A stretch of DNA of 64,000 nt from Clonostachys chloroleuca (taxonomy: Eukaryota > Ascomycota > Sordariomycetes > Hypocreales > Bionectriaceae). Where the stretch lies: NCBI GenBank assembly GCA_037952775.1, contig JBANAY010000003.1, positions 33,790,001 through 33,854,000 of the forward strand, read 5' to 3'. The translations under genes were made by a program, and so were the position numbers. Positions 34,022 to 45,584 of this stretch are shown here, piece after piece (position 1 is the first letter of the stretch; each line of letters starts with the position of its first letter). The notes under the pieces were generated by a model. The model had not been told where the DNA came from. It worked only from the letters and a program-made list of their open reading frames with translations, and ran no database searches.

Positions 34022-34547
34022 ATACCCCACAGCAAAAAAAGGTAAAAAATAAAACCTCCAAGTGGAATATTTCGAGACGACTTCATGTCATTGTAGCAGT
34101 GAGATATCTTCTTGTTTTGGAAAAAAAAATTAGGGCAAAGAACCCACGAAAAAAAAGTCCCAAGGGGATTTGATCGGCGTATCGAACGTGATAGACTTTC
34201 TTTTTGTCTTTCAAATATCAAAATTTTATATCAATTTTATATCCAGTATGTGGTTGTGCCTACCGGAACGTGACAACACTGGATTGAGAATCAAGTCGTA
34301 GATCGATTCCCGGATGCTCCTCACACACTAATAACCCAGTGACTTTTTTGTTGTCATTCTATATGCTATCCCTAAATTTGGAAGGGTGCTGTGACTCAAA
34401 ACGCCTCTCCGTCCGTCCGGCCTCGCTAGGCAAATCTATTCAAAAGAAAATTATCCTCTCCAGACATATAGTACACAAGGGTATCCAACCTCTCGGTCTT
34501 TTTCAGTTTGGAATAACACAGGAAAAAGGAAATGATAAGAGACCACG
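34022..34547. other. Convergent intergenic region, ADE16/17 / GT69 gene
   Basis: It is A/T-rich with several A runs (34035-34160), expected of two 3' UTRs. A tRNA B-box-like string near 34301-34313 lacks matching arms and was rejected. Confidence 0.55.
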
Positions 34548-35921
34548 TCAGATGTGCGCCCAGCCGTTCCAGACCAGGACATGCATCTCGTTGATGAGGC
34601 AGAACACGCCGGGCTCCGAGTTGCCCATGGCCTCCTTCTCCCACTTCTTCACCTTGCTTATGACCCTGTTCTGGACCAGGTCGTCCCAGAACAGCCCGGT
34701 CGTCCAGGTCTTGATCCTGTTCACCCACAGGCCGCGGAGGATGGCCCAGGTCGAGATCCAGCTCCCCCTGGGGTGGGTCACGTCGTAGGCCTTCTTGTTG
34801 TAACCGACCCGGACCCGTGGGTTCAGATACACACCCAGACTCTTGGAGAGGGGGTTGTCGGCGTGGATGAGGCAACACTCGGAGCCTTCAAGATGATGGG
34901 CGGCCAGGGAGTTGGGAATGGCCCGGAAGCGGAGCTGTGTCGATGAGACGAACGGCTCCGCGGGCATGACGACTGGGTTGCCAAGGTTAGCTGGTGATCA
35001 TATGACAGAATTATAATTGCACTCACCAATACCGTTCCAACAACTAGTAACGGGCACGGCATCAATGTTCTTCATCAGTGCATCCCTCGAGGGCCCAGGG
35101 CGGAAATAGGGCCACCAGAGCATCTGGTCCGGGCGGCCCGCCGAGTCTCTCAAGGCAAATGTGTCGTAGTAGATTGGAGGGGCATCAAAATCTAGGGAGC
35201 ACGCAGCCGCATACTCTCCGCCATTAGTCTCCATGAGAGTCATGACATCCTCCGTCTGTGAATCATATCATCAATAATCGCTTGTACATGTAATGGGAGA
35301 GGAGAAAGAACGAACCGTAAAGACTACATCATTTAGAAACAGGACCTTATCAAACTTGACGCCATTCTTATTCAGCTCAATCAGATCCTGCAGGGTCTTG
35401 TTCCTAAGCCGGGCAAGATGCGGGATGCGCCGGACGGCCTTCTCACGCGCCGACGTCTCGACCCATTCCCCCTCGGCGAACCCTTGGTCAATGACGTCCT
35501 GGTGCGACTCGTCGGACATCTCGATGTGCCGGGCCACCCCGCGCTCCTCGAGGACCTGGTCCAGCCACCGCAGCATCTCCTTGGTGTCGTCCCAGCTGCC
35601 GCTCTCGTGCAGGCTCACGAACACGTTGCTCGGCCCCAGCTCGTCACAGAGCTCGAGCAGGGAGGTCATCCAGTGGTTCCGCAGCAGCTCGCCGTCGTTG
35701 TAGTGCAGGCCCGTGATGTAGATGCGCTCCTGCTGGCGCGAACGGCGGTTGCCGCTGCCCTGCTTAGTAGGCTCCCGCTCCTCGTTGCTGCGGATGCCGT
35801 GGTGGACCTGGAGCACGTCGAAGAAGCTGACGAGGGCGAACACCAGCAGGAGGATGCGGGAGATCCTGTGGCGGGTGATGCGCCGGAGCTGCAGCCGACG
35901 GGCAGACGGGATGATCCCCAT
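34548..35921 (-). CDS. GT69 family glycosyltransferase (CAP59/Cmt1-type alpha-1,3-mannosyltransferase)
   Basis: Members of this family (Cryptococcus Cmt1 and Cap59) are type II Golgi membrane proteins; Cmt1 transfers alpha-1,3-mannose. Exons are 35316-35921, 35027-35255 and 34548-34972. From the ATG at 35921 (MGIIPSARRLQLRRITRHRI) the protein has a short basic cytoplasmic tail and one membrane anchor ILLLVFALVSFFDVL at about residues 21-35; an in-frame ATG at 36002 would add 27 residues. The luminal domain shows RIYITGLHYNDGELLRNHW, NVFVSLHESGSWDDTKEML, KVLFLNDVVFTTEDV, CSLDFDAPPIYYDTFALRD, and ESEC-like GSECCLIHADNPL, all in family order. The precise acceptor cannot be inferred. Confidence 0.9.
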
Positions 35922-37172
35922 GGCTTTCCCTTGTTTCACTCCACGACGACGCTGCTGCGCGCCGGCCCTCTCAGGTAGGGTAATAAGGCAATGTTCTGTC
36001 ACCTTTCATATGCGGGGGAGACAGCCATAGCAATTGGGGCGTAAGATTGGCAGACTGCATGCAGCGTCGAGACACAGCAAGAAAAGAAAGAAAGAACCCT
36101 TAATGTGACGTTGAAGACTGTAGGGCGACCAGACGAAAGGCTACGTAGAACAATTATACCGATACGAACGAACAATCCGCAGGCAGGGCTGCGTGTGGCT
36201 GACGAGGGATGGGAGCCACTTGGGCATCTCCCCCATGGCAATAATTGGATGTGTACTGTACTTATTTACGTAGCGGCCACGACACCACTCCAGCATACCT
36301 CCAAGGCCCCCGACGCGCGTGTGAGAAATGATTGAAATGCCCTGTTCCTGGCGACGGTTTTTGACTCAGCCACGCCCCTGGGCTTGCATACACATTGCCT
36401 CGAAACGGGAACCTCTGCTGCAGGTTGACACTTTTGATGTTACATGCCCCAGATTTACGCCATGTACATGTGCATATATCATCATGTAGTGCCATCTTAG
36501 TGCAGGTGTTGGCTTGGCCATTGAATGTAGCCCCTTGATAGTGCATCCACAATCGCGAAGCCAAGCCTAGGCATGCTACAGAATTGTGAAAAGGAGAGGC
36601 GGCAAAGAGGACAAACCTGACAGCAGAATCAGGGGGAAGTAAGCAAAATACAGGGGCCCAAAATACAGGGACTTGTGTCGTATTCACTCTCACCAGCGAA
36701 CGCTAGTTGGTTCTAGATCTACGATTATGCACATACACACACATACCTTGGGTCTATATACGCGTCGTTCCTATTCTCGACGTGTCTGCTTTAAACCCTG
36801 TTCCAAAGACAGACCAGCAGCGGATTGGCATCATCGGTATCGTTCATTTTCAATAATAAATTCTGTGCCGTTTCCCTTCCTAGGATACATAAACAGCGTG
36901 CGCCCCTTGTTTTTTTTCTGCTTGACAAATAGAAGAAGAAATCCATCCATCCGACTAAAGTACATATCTGAAAATCCTACATTTCCCCTTTTCAAGTTTA
37001 CAAAAGGATGGAAGACTATTATGATGACTAGGAGAGTGAGAGAGTGTGTATGAGGGTTATGAGAATGAGGGGGCAAGGAACGTGTCGGTGCAGCCCCGAA
37101 AATCTGGGCGTCTCTCCAGCCCAACAAAGGCATCCATATCAGTACACCAGCGACCTCGTCTTACTTTGCCAT
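35922..37172. other. Intergenic region upstream of the GT69 gene
   Basis: It lies between two minus-strand genes. The left part should be the GT69 promoter and the right part (about 36850-37172) the PMT4 3' UTR. No coding or RNA feature is recognised. Confidence 0.5.
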
Positions 37173-39647
37173 TTATTTGGCAAAGTGAAGATCGTATCCG
37201 AGCCACTTCCTCATGAGGACCTGCTCAACGGACAGGCCGGGGTAGCCGTAAGTCAGGGGGAGGAAGAAGTACCATCCAGCGGCGGCAAAGGCAATAATGG
37301 CAAAGCAAGCCACCCAGGCACCGATCATGCTCTGGCCTGCGTACCTCTCGCGAGCAGTGATGTGCTTCTTGGGACCGCCACCCTTCTTGCGGTCACCGTA
37401 AACAACATTTTCATCGCTGCTTTCGGTGTTGAAGACGAACTCCAAAAGAGCACCGGTCACCAAACACGAGGCCACATGAGCAGGTAGATAATGATGCAGG
37501 AAAAGTTGACGGCCCATCAAGTAGAATGGGAAGTAATGAGTGGCCCAGGCAATGAAGAAGAAGCCGGAGGAGTTGTACAGACGAGAGCGAGTACCTAGCG
37601 CAACTGTCAGTATTCCTGCTGACTGCGTATTTCAGGTAAAGATATTAGATTGGGTTATACATACGATGGTCAAGGGCGTCCAAGCCACGGCGCAGCGAGA
37701 CTTGATCAGCTCCGATGATACCAGCAAAGACTGCGAGCAAGCTGCTGGCGAGCCACCAGCCAATTGGGTTTCCGAGGAAGTAGATCTGCTGGCGGGTCTC
37801 CGCCTGAGTCCAGAAGCTCACACCTCGAAGGAGGAAAGGCCACTGCCAAGGGTGGCTGGCATAAGGGTGGCTGCTTGTAAGCTTGTTGTTGTGGTAGAAC
37901 ATAGCCCTCTGGAGCTCAAACCACTTTTGCAGGAAGGGCAGAGACTTGACCTTGCGCGGTGGCTTGTCGCGTCTCTTGTCGTCAAGTGCCAGGGATGGGA
38001 TATCCTCGGCAAGCCAAATGTTCGAGCTGGGAGCGACCTGCTTGTTTCCGTTGATCTCCTGCTGCTTGTAGCCCCAGTCGGGGAGGGGCTTCGTGTGCGT
38101 CCACATGGCAACCTTGCTGGGGAAGTGGATCAGCTTGAAGTGGCTGGCAATGGTCTTAAAATCCTGGTTCTTCTTCCCGTGCTCAATTCGAATTTCGAAG
38201 AGAGTGTCGTTCTGGCGCGGCCCGAACGCCTCCTCGTCAGTAACACAAGTGAACTCCTGGTTTGTGGGGTAGTAAGGGGAGGCCACATCGTGTGAAAGCA
38301 GAATCTTGTTAGTGCCAAGGTGCCTGAGACGAACAAGATCGTTGTTCTTCACATTGCGTCCGGTCTGCTTGTTGTCGTCAATGGGAAGAATCTGCCAGTT
38401 GTTGTTGGTGTCATTGAATGGATATCCAGTCACCTGCTGACCCTGGCTAGACACTCTACCATCGTCGTATCGAAGAGGGTACTGGTCGACATGGCTGTGA
38501 AGGTAGGTCTTGGTTTCCTTGTGGCGGATCGTGATGGTATCATAGTACTGGATGTCAAGAGAGTTTGCGAGCATCACATTGTCGCTCAGGGTCTCCTGGA
38601 ATTCAGGAGTCATGAAATCGTCACCGGGGCCAGATCGGTTGAGGACGGTGAAGTGAACCTGGAACCAGAACAGATAGAAGATGAAGGGCAGGATCACAAG
38701 ACCAAAGGCACGAGCAATGAAGTGCTTGGCGAATTCTGGCACGCTGAGAGCGCCACCGGGCCTCTTGATATCCAACAGCTCCCACAGGTCAATGATGACA
38801 GCAGAGCCAATTGTGGCAAAGGCAAACACACCCACATACTTGACTGAGATGTCGCAAGAGAGCGCGAAGCCAGTCAGGATCAGCCACTTCCACCACTTCC
38901 TGCCGAACGGCTGGTGGCGTTGCTTGTAGAATTTGATGTAGAAGAGAAGACTGCAAGCCATGGCGAAAATCAAAGTCGCATCGAGGAGAATAAGACGGGT
39001 CTGGCCGATGTGGGCGTTGTCCAGGAGAACCAGACTTGCGGCAAGAATACATGCCGGCAAGCTGTATCCGGATTCCCACATGATGAGGTAGGTGACGGTG
39101 ACGGTGAGGGCACCCAGAATGGCAGGAAGCGACCTGAACGCGACATATGGGATCTTATTGGTAATGTAGGAGTCGCCAATGTTGTCGAAGTGGAAATGGC
39201 CGTCATATCCAACTAACCAGCCCATAAAGGCGAAAAGGAGCTTTCCAAAAGGAGGGTGCACATCGAAGAAGTAGGTTCGCTCGAGGTAGTAGGAGGCAAA
39301 CTAAGCAAGCAGCTCGTTAGTTATGGCTACGTTTCCAAGTGCAATGGGAACCCATTGCAAGATGGAATTGGCGGGGAGTAAGAGCTTACCTTTCCAAAGT
39401 GAACCTCGTCGAAAACGACTTCAGTAGGATGGCTGATTCCCCAGAAACGCGTGACGAAAGCCAGTCCGGTGATGACAGCACAAACAATCTTATAGTCCCA
39501 CTCCTTGTCGACAGCCGCCTGTTGCTGGGCGGCCTTGACCAGCTTGTCAACTTCGATCTCGGGTTTGGCAGCAGCGGGCTGCTCTGCCTTCTTCGCTGGG
39601 GTGTTGCGCTGGCGCAAGCTGCCCTGCGGCGTGTCGTTGCGCGCCAT
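37173..39647 (-). CDS. PMT4: Protein O-mannosyltransferase Pmt4
   Basis: Pmt4 transfers mannose from dolichyl-phosphate mannose to Ser/Thr of secretory and membrane proteins in the ER, as a homodimer preferring membrane-anchored substrates. Exons 39390-39647, 37665-39300 and 37173-37594 encode 771 residues. After a cytosolic tail of about 50 residues come the multiple membrane segments; loop 1 carries the catalytic-site signature HPTEVVFDEVHFGKFASYYL with the DE motif, then RTYFFDVHPPFGKLLFAFMG. The luminal MIR region includes TYLHSHVDQYPLRYDDG, GQQVTGYPFNDTNNNWQILP and LRHLGTNKILLSHDVASPYY. Later helices contain GNPIGWWLASSLLAVFAGII and THYFPFYLMGRQLFLHHYLP. Loop sequences fit the PMT4 rather than the PMT1 or PMT2 subfamilies. 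Confidence 0.95.
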
Positions 39648-41097
39648 GGCGTAAGTATACTTTCTCTCGCTTTGGTAGTGTTTTGGGCGCTCCCTCTAGC
39701 ACGCACAACCTTGTCAGTCCCAGTCCAAGCCGATGCTTGTCGTTGCAGGCGAGGTGGATGGGAAAGGAAGCTCCCAAGAAACAATGCAGCGAACTAATAA
39801 CTGCTGCCGCCGTGCTGTGAGAGCCGCTGCTGCCACCTGGCACTTCAAGTGTCAGGCCACGCGCTGATTGGATGCTGCGGTTGGCCAGGCCTTTTCAGGG
39901 GTTCTAGCGAGGTCCTGCAGGGTTAGTCTCCCTTCAATAGACTCCAGGTGACGAGTCCGCCATGCACATTTGGGGTCCACGAGCACACGTATCTTCATTC
40001 TATCCTATCGGCCAGCATCTCACATCTAGCTCGGTGAAACATAGTAAAATCGAATTGGACAGGCAATGGCAATGCTATTCCACCCTCTACCATGAACAAG
40101 TGTTCGCAGACATCCGCATCAACAGTACTATTCAGTCTCCATGTCGTCTCCAACCCGAGACATGCGAGCTCGAGCTGTTTCGAATTGACTTCAATGCATC
40201 GTCATTGGAATGGGCCCTTAATTATTAGGGGTGTCTTCACCTGATATTCCCCTAGCGCCTATGATGTATCAATATCTAGGTAAGGTAGCTTGCAGCCACG
40301 GCCAAGATTCACGAGCCTGTTCGTCAGCCCCATGCCATAGTGTTACAGCATGAAGGTACATTCCTTCATATATCTTGACAATGTGCAAGCAATGCACGTG
40401 GGAGTTTTGTGCACCAGTCGCAAAAGTATTCATCCAACTTCTTAATTTTTAACGGCCGTCGATGTGACAGGTCATGTCATTCTCCTTCCGAGTGAGCTCT
40501 TATGCTTGTCTAAGCTGCCCATTCTTGAGTCTGACTTCGGTACTTTGAGCCGTCTTACGACATGCCGTCAAAGCATCCTCGCTCGGCTCACCTCCGGGAA
40601 GCTCCCTGCCAGGAAATTTCTCGGCCTGAATGAGCCGTCGGCGGCCAGAGACGGCCTGGAAGCATTGCGAGTTAGCTTTAGCGTCAGGCGGGGCAACTCA
40701 ACGCCGATGAACGGAGCTTTGATCTATTGCGCGAAACATCAACGCGCCGCCATTGGCTTGCGCCCAAAAAGATCTCTGGCTACTGGGTGAAAGGCATGGC
40801 TCGGAGGGTGTGTGTATCATGATTATTGTGACGAGTATGAATAGCGTAATTTATCTATAATAGAAACGTGTAGTCTTGCATCCCTCGACGTGGCAATTCC
40901 CTGTCCTCGGTATCCTGTACCGGCCATGTCGTAATGGAAACTTAAACAAGCAGTTAACTGCATATTCCTCTAAAATATCCGTAGCTAGTGCCGGAGCTCT
41001 AATAGCTATAACGTCCCTTCCTATTTAATAATCCTCTGGGCACCCCGCATCACCCCTCCAAAGCTCCCAACTTTTCCGTACTCATCCATCCCCAGGT
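39648..41097. promoter_or_regulatory. Divergent region, PMT4 / MMF1
   Basis: This is 1.45 kb between two head-to-head genes. The PMT4-proximal part is G/C-richer; 40240-40480 and 40800-41030 are AT-richer. Open frames are short with no family resemblance. Confidence 0.5.
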
Positions 41098-41813
41098 ATG
41101 TTCGCCAGACGGATTCCAATTCGAGCTGTCACTTCTTCTCTTCGACCTCAAGCTTCCCTGAGACCAGCAAGGTTCACATCTTTCCCAGCCGCTCCTCGAT
41201 TCAAATCCACAATGGCCGAGATCATCTCTACCGCCGAGGCCCCTGCCGGTACGTACATCCCACGACAACAATCAAGAGAGCAATTCCGCTGACCTACGTT
41301 TTTCTGCCGTATAGCCCTGGGCCCTTACGTACGTATCCTGGAATCTATTCCTCAATTGCCAAAGTCCAATGCTTTCAATATGACACGCCCTGTCTGACCA
41401 TCCCCTCCCCCGTGCCAGTCCCAGGCCATCAAGACCGCCAACGTCATCTACCTCTCCGGCCAGATCCCCCTCAAGCCCGACGGCACCTTCGTCGAGGGCA
41501 GCATTGCCGACAAGACTGCCCAGTGCTGCAAGAACATCACGGCCGTCCTTGAGGCCGCTGGCTCCGACATCACCAAGGTTGTCAAGACCACCATCTTCCT
41601 CTCCAACATGGACTACTTCGCCGTAAGCACAAACCATCTCCGGGTGAATCCACCATCCGCGCATGTTACTATGCTAAACATCTGTCTTTCAAATAGGAGC
41701 TCAACACTGAGTACGAGAAGTGGTTCGCCCACAAGCCTGCTCGCAGCTGTGTTGCTGTCAAGACTCTCCCCAAGAACGTTGACGTCGAGATCGAGGCCAT
41801 CGCTCTTCCATAA
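41098..41813 (+). CDS. MMF1: Mitochondrial RidA/YjgF/Mmf1 imine deaminase
   Basis: RidA proteins hydrolyse reactive 2-aminoacrylate imines released by PLP enzymes; the fungal mitochondrial form protects branched-chain amino-acid synthesis and mtDNA maintenance. Four exons, 41098-41248, 41315-41328, 41419-41622 and 41697-41813, give 161 residues. The second exon is only 14 nt (encoding ALGPY with its flanks). A basic presequence [20 protein letters not shown] of about 35 residues precedes the internal [12 protein letters not shown] start, which could serve a cytosolic form. Conserved sites are [43 protein letters not shown] and the substrate arginine in [21 protein letters not shown] trimeric fold is expected. 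Confidence 0.95.
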
Positions 41814-42312
41814 ATACCTAAATTCTAGCTAAAAGAAAATACTATCGGGATCCAAGTGGGATTGGTTGGGTTTTCTCGAATTGTGAGAGGCTTTTGTTCC
41901 TTAGCTTTACGATATTCGATAGGAAATCAATTCTGGTCAATCTATACTTTTCATTCCCAGGCTGTATCCGTTCAGATACACACTGCGGTGAATCGTTCAT
42001 TCGAGCACATGTGACACCAATCTTTTTCGTTCAGAACATTACAGGTTTCTCCGCCATTGCTGCTCTCCATGTTTTGGTGGTGGTATAACAGGTCAGGCTG
42101 CGACGTTATGAGTGTTATGAATTGTGCCATCATATCTCATCATTTACAGTTCAGAGCTTGGGAAATATATCATGATTGATTGTATATATTTACTATTCGT
42201 ATCACACAAATTCTAGAACGTGCTAAAATTCAACATGATGGCAAGTAGCGGGATGAACGCCAGCTGATCCCTCATTGGTATGAGTACTATGCATGACTCC
42301 CTGGGAAAATAT
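41814..42312. other. Convergent intergenic region, MMF1 / ARC40
   Basis: AT-rich spacer between two 3' ends; it should hold both polyadenylation regions. Nothing else is recognised. Confidence 0.55.
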
Positions 42313-43525
42313 CTAGAGGTTCCACACGACAACACGACCATCGACACCGCTCGCTAGAAAAGGTCAGCAAAGACGAACAAATGATAGCTAGGGGGCAAGA
42401 TTTCAACTTACAGCTGAACTGAGTGACACCACTTTCGGTAGCCTGGTAGGGTCGGATCACGGTCACGGTATTCTGATGGACAGTCTTGAGCTGTGTGTCA
42501 TCCTTGGCCTTGCCCTTAAGATCCATCTGCTTAAACATTTGGAGAGCAGACTCCTCCTGTCTCTCAACGTGGGCGGGGCCCTTGGCCTCGACTGTACCGG
42601 CGAGCTGCCAGCCAGTCTCTCCACCACGGAATCGGAAGGCCTCACAATCATATCCCGCAGCGATGATCTCGTCTTCGTTGCTCCAGATCAAGCTCTTGAA
42701 GGGTAAGAGCTGGGTGGAGATGGTAACAACAGCAGCGGGAGGTTGGTCTGGAGCGCTGGGGTAGATGACAGTGATGCTGCTGTCATGTGCGGCAAATGCC
42801 AGAGTGTTTCCGCTGGGGGAGAAGGCGACAGAGTGCACCCATCCGGCGGAATTGTTCAGGTACTCTCCGCAGACGGTGTTGAAAGGCAGTCTCTCACCCC
42901 AAGCGGTGGGCTCGGGCCTCTGGTCCACGCCCTTGATGAAGCTAGAGAAGACACGGGCGTGCGCATCAGTCGATCCAGCGGCCAAAAGCACTGAGTTAGG
43001 GTGCCAGTCAACGCTGGTGATTGTGCTGCGGATGGGCTTCTTGAGGTGCTTCGAAACCCACCAGTCGTTCTCCTCCTCGAAGTAGCAGATGGCGATGACA
43101 CGGTCACCAGAACCGACGGCAAACTTCGTCTCGGAAGGAGACCAACGCACAAAGGTGGCAGCTCGGCTGATTCGAAGAAGGACAAGGGTGGGCTTATATC
43201 CGGTAGGTGAGGGCTCCCAGACGAGGGCATTGCGGTCTGTAGCTCTTGGTTAGCTGTGCTATCTTTAATAGAACACCATAGTTAGTCGGGTGACAAACGG
43301 ACCTTGGGAGCAAGACACGATTCTACCGCTGTTTGGGGCAATATCAACGCTAGTGACGGTCTTGTCGTGTCCCTTCAGCTCATCCAGGAGCTTGAACGCA
43401 TTGCCGCTCCGGCCATAGAGCTCAACGGCATTGTCTCGGGCAACGGCGAGGGTGCTGTGGTCGGCGGAGAAGGAGTGATCCGCAATTGGATTGTGGAAAA
43501 GATGATGGATCTCAGGCTTCGACAT
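42313..43525 (-). CDS. ARC40: Arp2/3 complex subunit Arc40/ARPC1 (WD40)
   Basis: Arc40 is the WD40 beta-propeller subunit of the Arp2/3 complex that nucleates branched actin, needed for cortical patches and endocytosis. Exons 43303-43525, 42412-43236 and 42313-42353 encode 362 residues. It begins MSKPEIHHLFHNPIADHSFS. WD-type blades are visible as LKGHDKTVTSVDIAPNSGRI, RAATFVRWSPSETKFAVGSG, STITSVDWHPNSVLLAAGST, VHSVAFSPSGNTLAFAAHDS and a closing SSGVDGRVVVWNL supplied by the 13-codon last exon. The insert KQMDLKGKAKDDTQLKTVHQ matches the ARPC1 loop that contacts actin. It shares a 409-bp divergent promoter region with MSL1. Confidence 0.95.
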
Positions 43526-43934
43526 ATTGGGCGATTCGTGGTGGGCAATAGGAGTAGCTCTCTACTATTGCGCAAGCGGTGTCTGATGTAGTGTAGTAAG
43601 GGTAGGCATTCAAGGTTGAGGCTTGGGGATGACGATGCATGGCGGGGTCTCCCAGAGCGCCAGCGCTTGGGCCACTGGCCCAAACTCACCCAGCTGTAGG
43701 CGGCAAGCGCTAAAGGCTTTGGGAAGCTGGAGACTGAGTACTCTGTCAAAAATTATACCCAGCAAGCAAACCAAGAACAAACGCGAGCTTGTTCAATTAG
43801 CACCAACACATTCGCTTCGCCCATCGCACTGATTGAGGCTCCTTGGACGACCGTTATTGCATTGCCTAGATAAGTTCAATACGTGTGCCAACTACCAATT
43901 CGACGCCCCAGGCCTCGACCCATTCCTCAATACA
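43526..43934. promoter_or_regulatory. Divergent promoter region, ARC40 / MSL1, with 17-nt palindrome
   Basis: It separates two head-to-head housekeeping genes. TTGGGCCA-C-TGGCCCAA (43667-43683) is a perfect inverted repeat with one central base, about 140 bp upstream of the ARC40 ATG and 250 bp upstream of the MSL1 ATG. Confidence 0.55.
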
Positions 43935-44658
43935 ATGGCGACCGCAGGCGTCACGCGGAGCCTTGTTCCCAATGCCTCACTTCCTGCCAAAGTCCAGCCT
44001 CTGGCTCCAAACCAAACGTACGTCACACAGGTTGCAGATTGAGTTAAGTGGCTGTTAACACATACTAGGCTCTACATCACAAACCTTCCCTCGTCGAAGA
44101 TCCAAAAGGCCGATCTGCGAACCGCCCTCTATATGCTCTTCTCGACCTTCGGTCCCGTCCTCGATGTCGTCGCGTTGAAAACTATGAGCATGCGCGGGCA
44201 AGCGCACATTGTCTTCAGAGATATCCAGTCGGCAACACAGGCCATGCGGTCATTAGACGGTCAATCATTCTTGGGGAAACCCCTGGTAAGCTTTTGGTTG
44301 ACTTCTCCAAACTGCCTCCATCCTGTATTGACGGATTTGCTTTGATGAATAGAAAATCCAGTACGCCAAGGGCAAATCTCACTTTGTCTCGAAGCTTGAC
44401 GGTTCCTTCAAGCCTCCTAATGCATCTGGAGCCGCCGGTGTCGAACAGACGGAGCTACAGCAAAGCATTTTCAATGCGCCACCGCCAGGCGCCCCTACTT
44501 CCTCAAACAAGGCCGCGCCCGCAAAGCCTGCAGCTTCCGCCGATTCAGAAATGAAAGACGCCAACACATCTGAGAACCGAGGCCACAAACGAACGCGCGA
44601 TGATGACGATGACAGCGATTCGGACGTGGCTATGGAGGAAGACAGTGACGATGAATAG
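43935..44658 (+). CDS. MSL1: U2 snRNP protein B'' (Msl1), RRM protein
   Basis: U2B''/Msl1 binds stem-loop IV of U2 snRNA in the spliceosome. Exons 43935-44017, 44069-44285 and 44353-44658 encode 201 residues. One RRM lies at about residues 27-105: RNP2 is LYITNLP and RNP1 is RGQAHIVF, with the family-specific FGPVLDVVALKTMSMRGQAH. The third exon opens KIQYAKGKSHFVSKLDGSFK, completing the RRM, and then runs into an Ala/Pro-rich linker and an acidic tail (DDDDDSDSDVAMEEDSDDE). U1A would carry a second RRM; none is present, so this is the B''-type protein. Its stop is 60 bp from the convergent ATG10 stop. Confidence 0.92.
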
Positions 44659-44718
44659 AGGATTTAGCCATACCGACTCGGATTATGCGCAACTTTGGCG
44701 AGACAGCCTTTGCCTTCT

Positions 44719-45584
44719 CTACTTGATGGTTGCCATTTGTCTGGGCACCCAAAGGCCTACGCATCCTCCCACAAGACCAAGCCAGATTGTGAGATATTCA
44801 CTAATTTGGCACTTAAAAGCCGACATGTTGTCCCCAGTTAAACAAGGGTGGACAAAGAACCACGGGTCGCCCTTGACGGGATGATTCTATAGAAACAGTC
44901 GTCAGCAACCAATACTTCACATACAGCCTGCAGCTTTCTTCTTCCCCCAACCTTCGCCGGCCTCCGGACTATTTTACTTACATCAAGGGATATGCCCCCA
45001 ATACCTCCATACCGGCGGAGACCTTCTTTGTACTGTTCAGGGACCAAATAACGAAACACTGTGTCAAGATCGTACTGGGACTCTCCTGTGTCCAATCCTT
45101 GTATTTGGAACCACAGGCATGGCATCCGATACGTGGGGTGTAAGTGAATCTCATAGCAGACGATAGCTCGATCTCTCTGGATTACTGGTTTCCTCAGAAC
45201 TGCCTACGCATCCAGTTAGCGATACCTTTAGACAGAAGAGAAATGAATCTCATAATGCTTCATTCATGCCTGGTCAGATTCCTCAATTTCCATCATTTCT
45301 TGGTCCATCCCGCTCATATTCTCCCCTCTTTCCTCCCTTCCGGGTGATATGGTCAAACTCTCGAGGTCGATGTGGAGATCTTCTGGGTCGAGCGGCCGCG
45401 TAATTTCAATGTATGAATTTGGTACGTCCTGGAAAAGAAAGTCTGCCTGGACCGCCATTCGCAATCTCAGTTTCCAGCGTTTTCGGAGAGGTCCCAGCTG
45501 GGCTTTGCAGTAGGCTCCGTCGAGATGGTGGCACGCCTCGAGGAACTCCTCGCCAGTGAGAGAGGGGAAGTTCGCTATTTCCAT
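44719..45584 (-). CDS. ATG10: Autophagy E2-like enzyme Atg10
   Basis: Atg10 is the E2-like enzyme that conjugates Atg12 to Atg5 in autophagosome formation. Exons 45270-45584, 44982-45203 and 44719-44886 give 234 residues from ATG 45584 (MEIANFPSLTGEEFLEACHH). Conserved blocks are WKLRLRMAVQADFLF, IVCYEIHLHPTYRMPCLWFQ, TVFRYLVPEQYKEGLR, GGIGGISLD, and the catalytic FFVHPC with the active cysteine, followed by YLTIWLGLVGGCVGLWV. The first intron appears to start GCATGA and end GCGTAG, with a CTAAC branch site: a GC-AG intron that joins EESDQ to AVLRKPV in frame. Its poor match to GCAAGT is why I hold that junction at moderate confidence. Confidence 0.92.

Noticed and set aside
34260..34315. Possible tRNA, from a GATCGATTCCCGG string like a B box
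   Set aside because: No acceptor or D-arm pairing can be found at tRNA spacing; the flanks do not form a cloverleaf.
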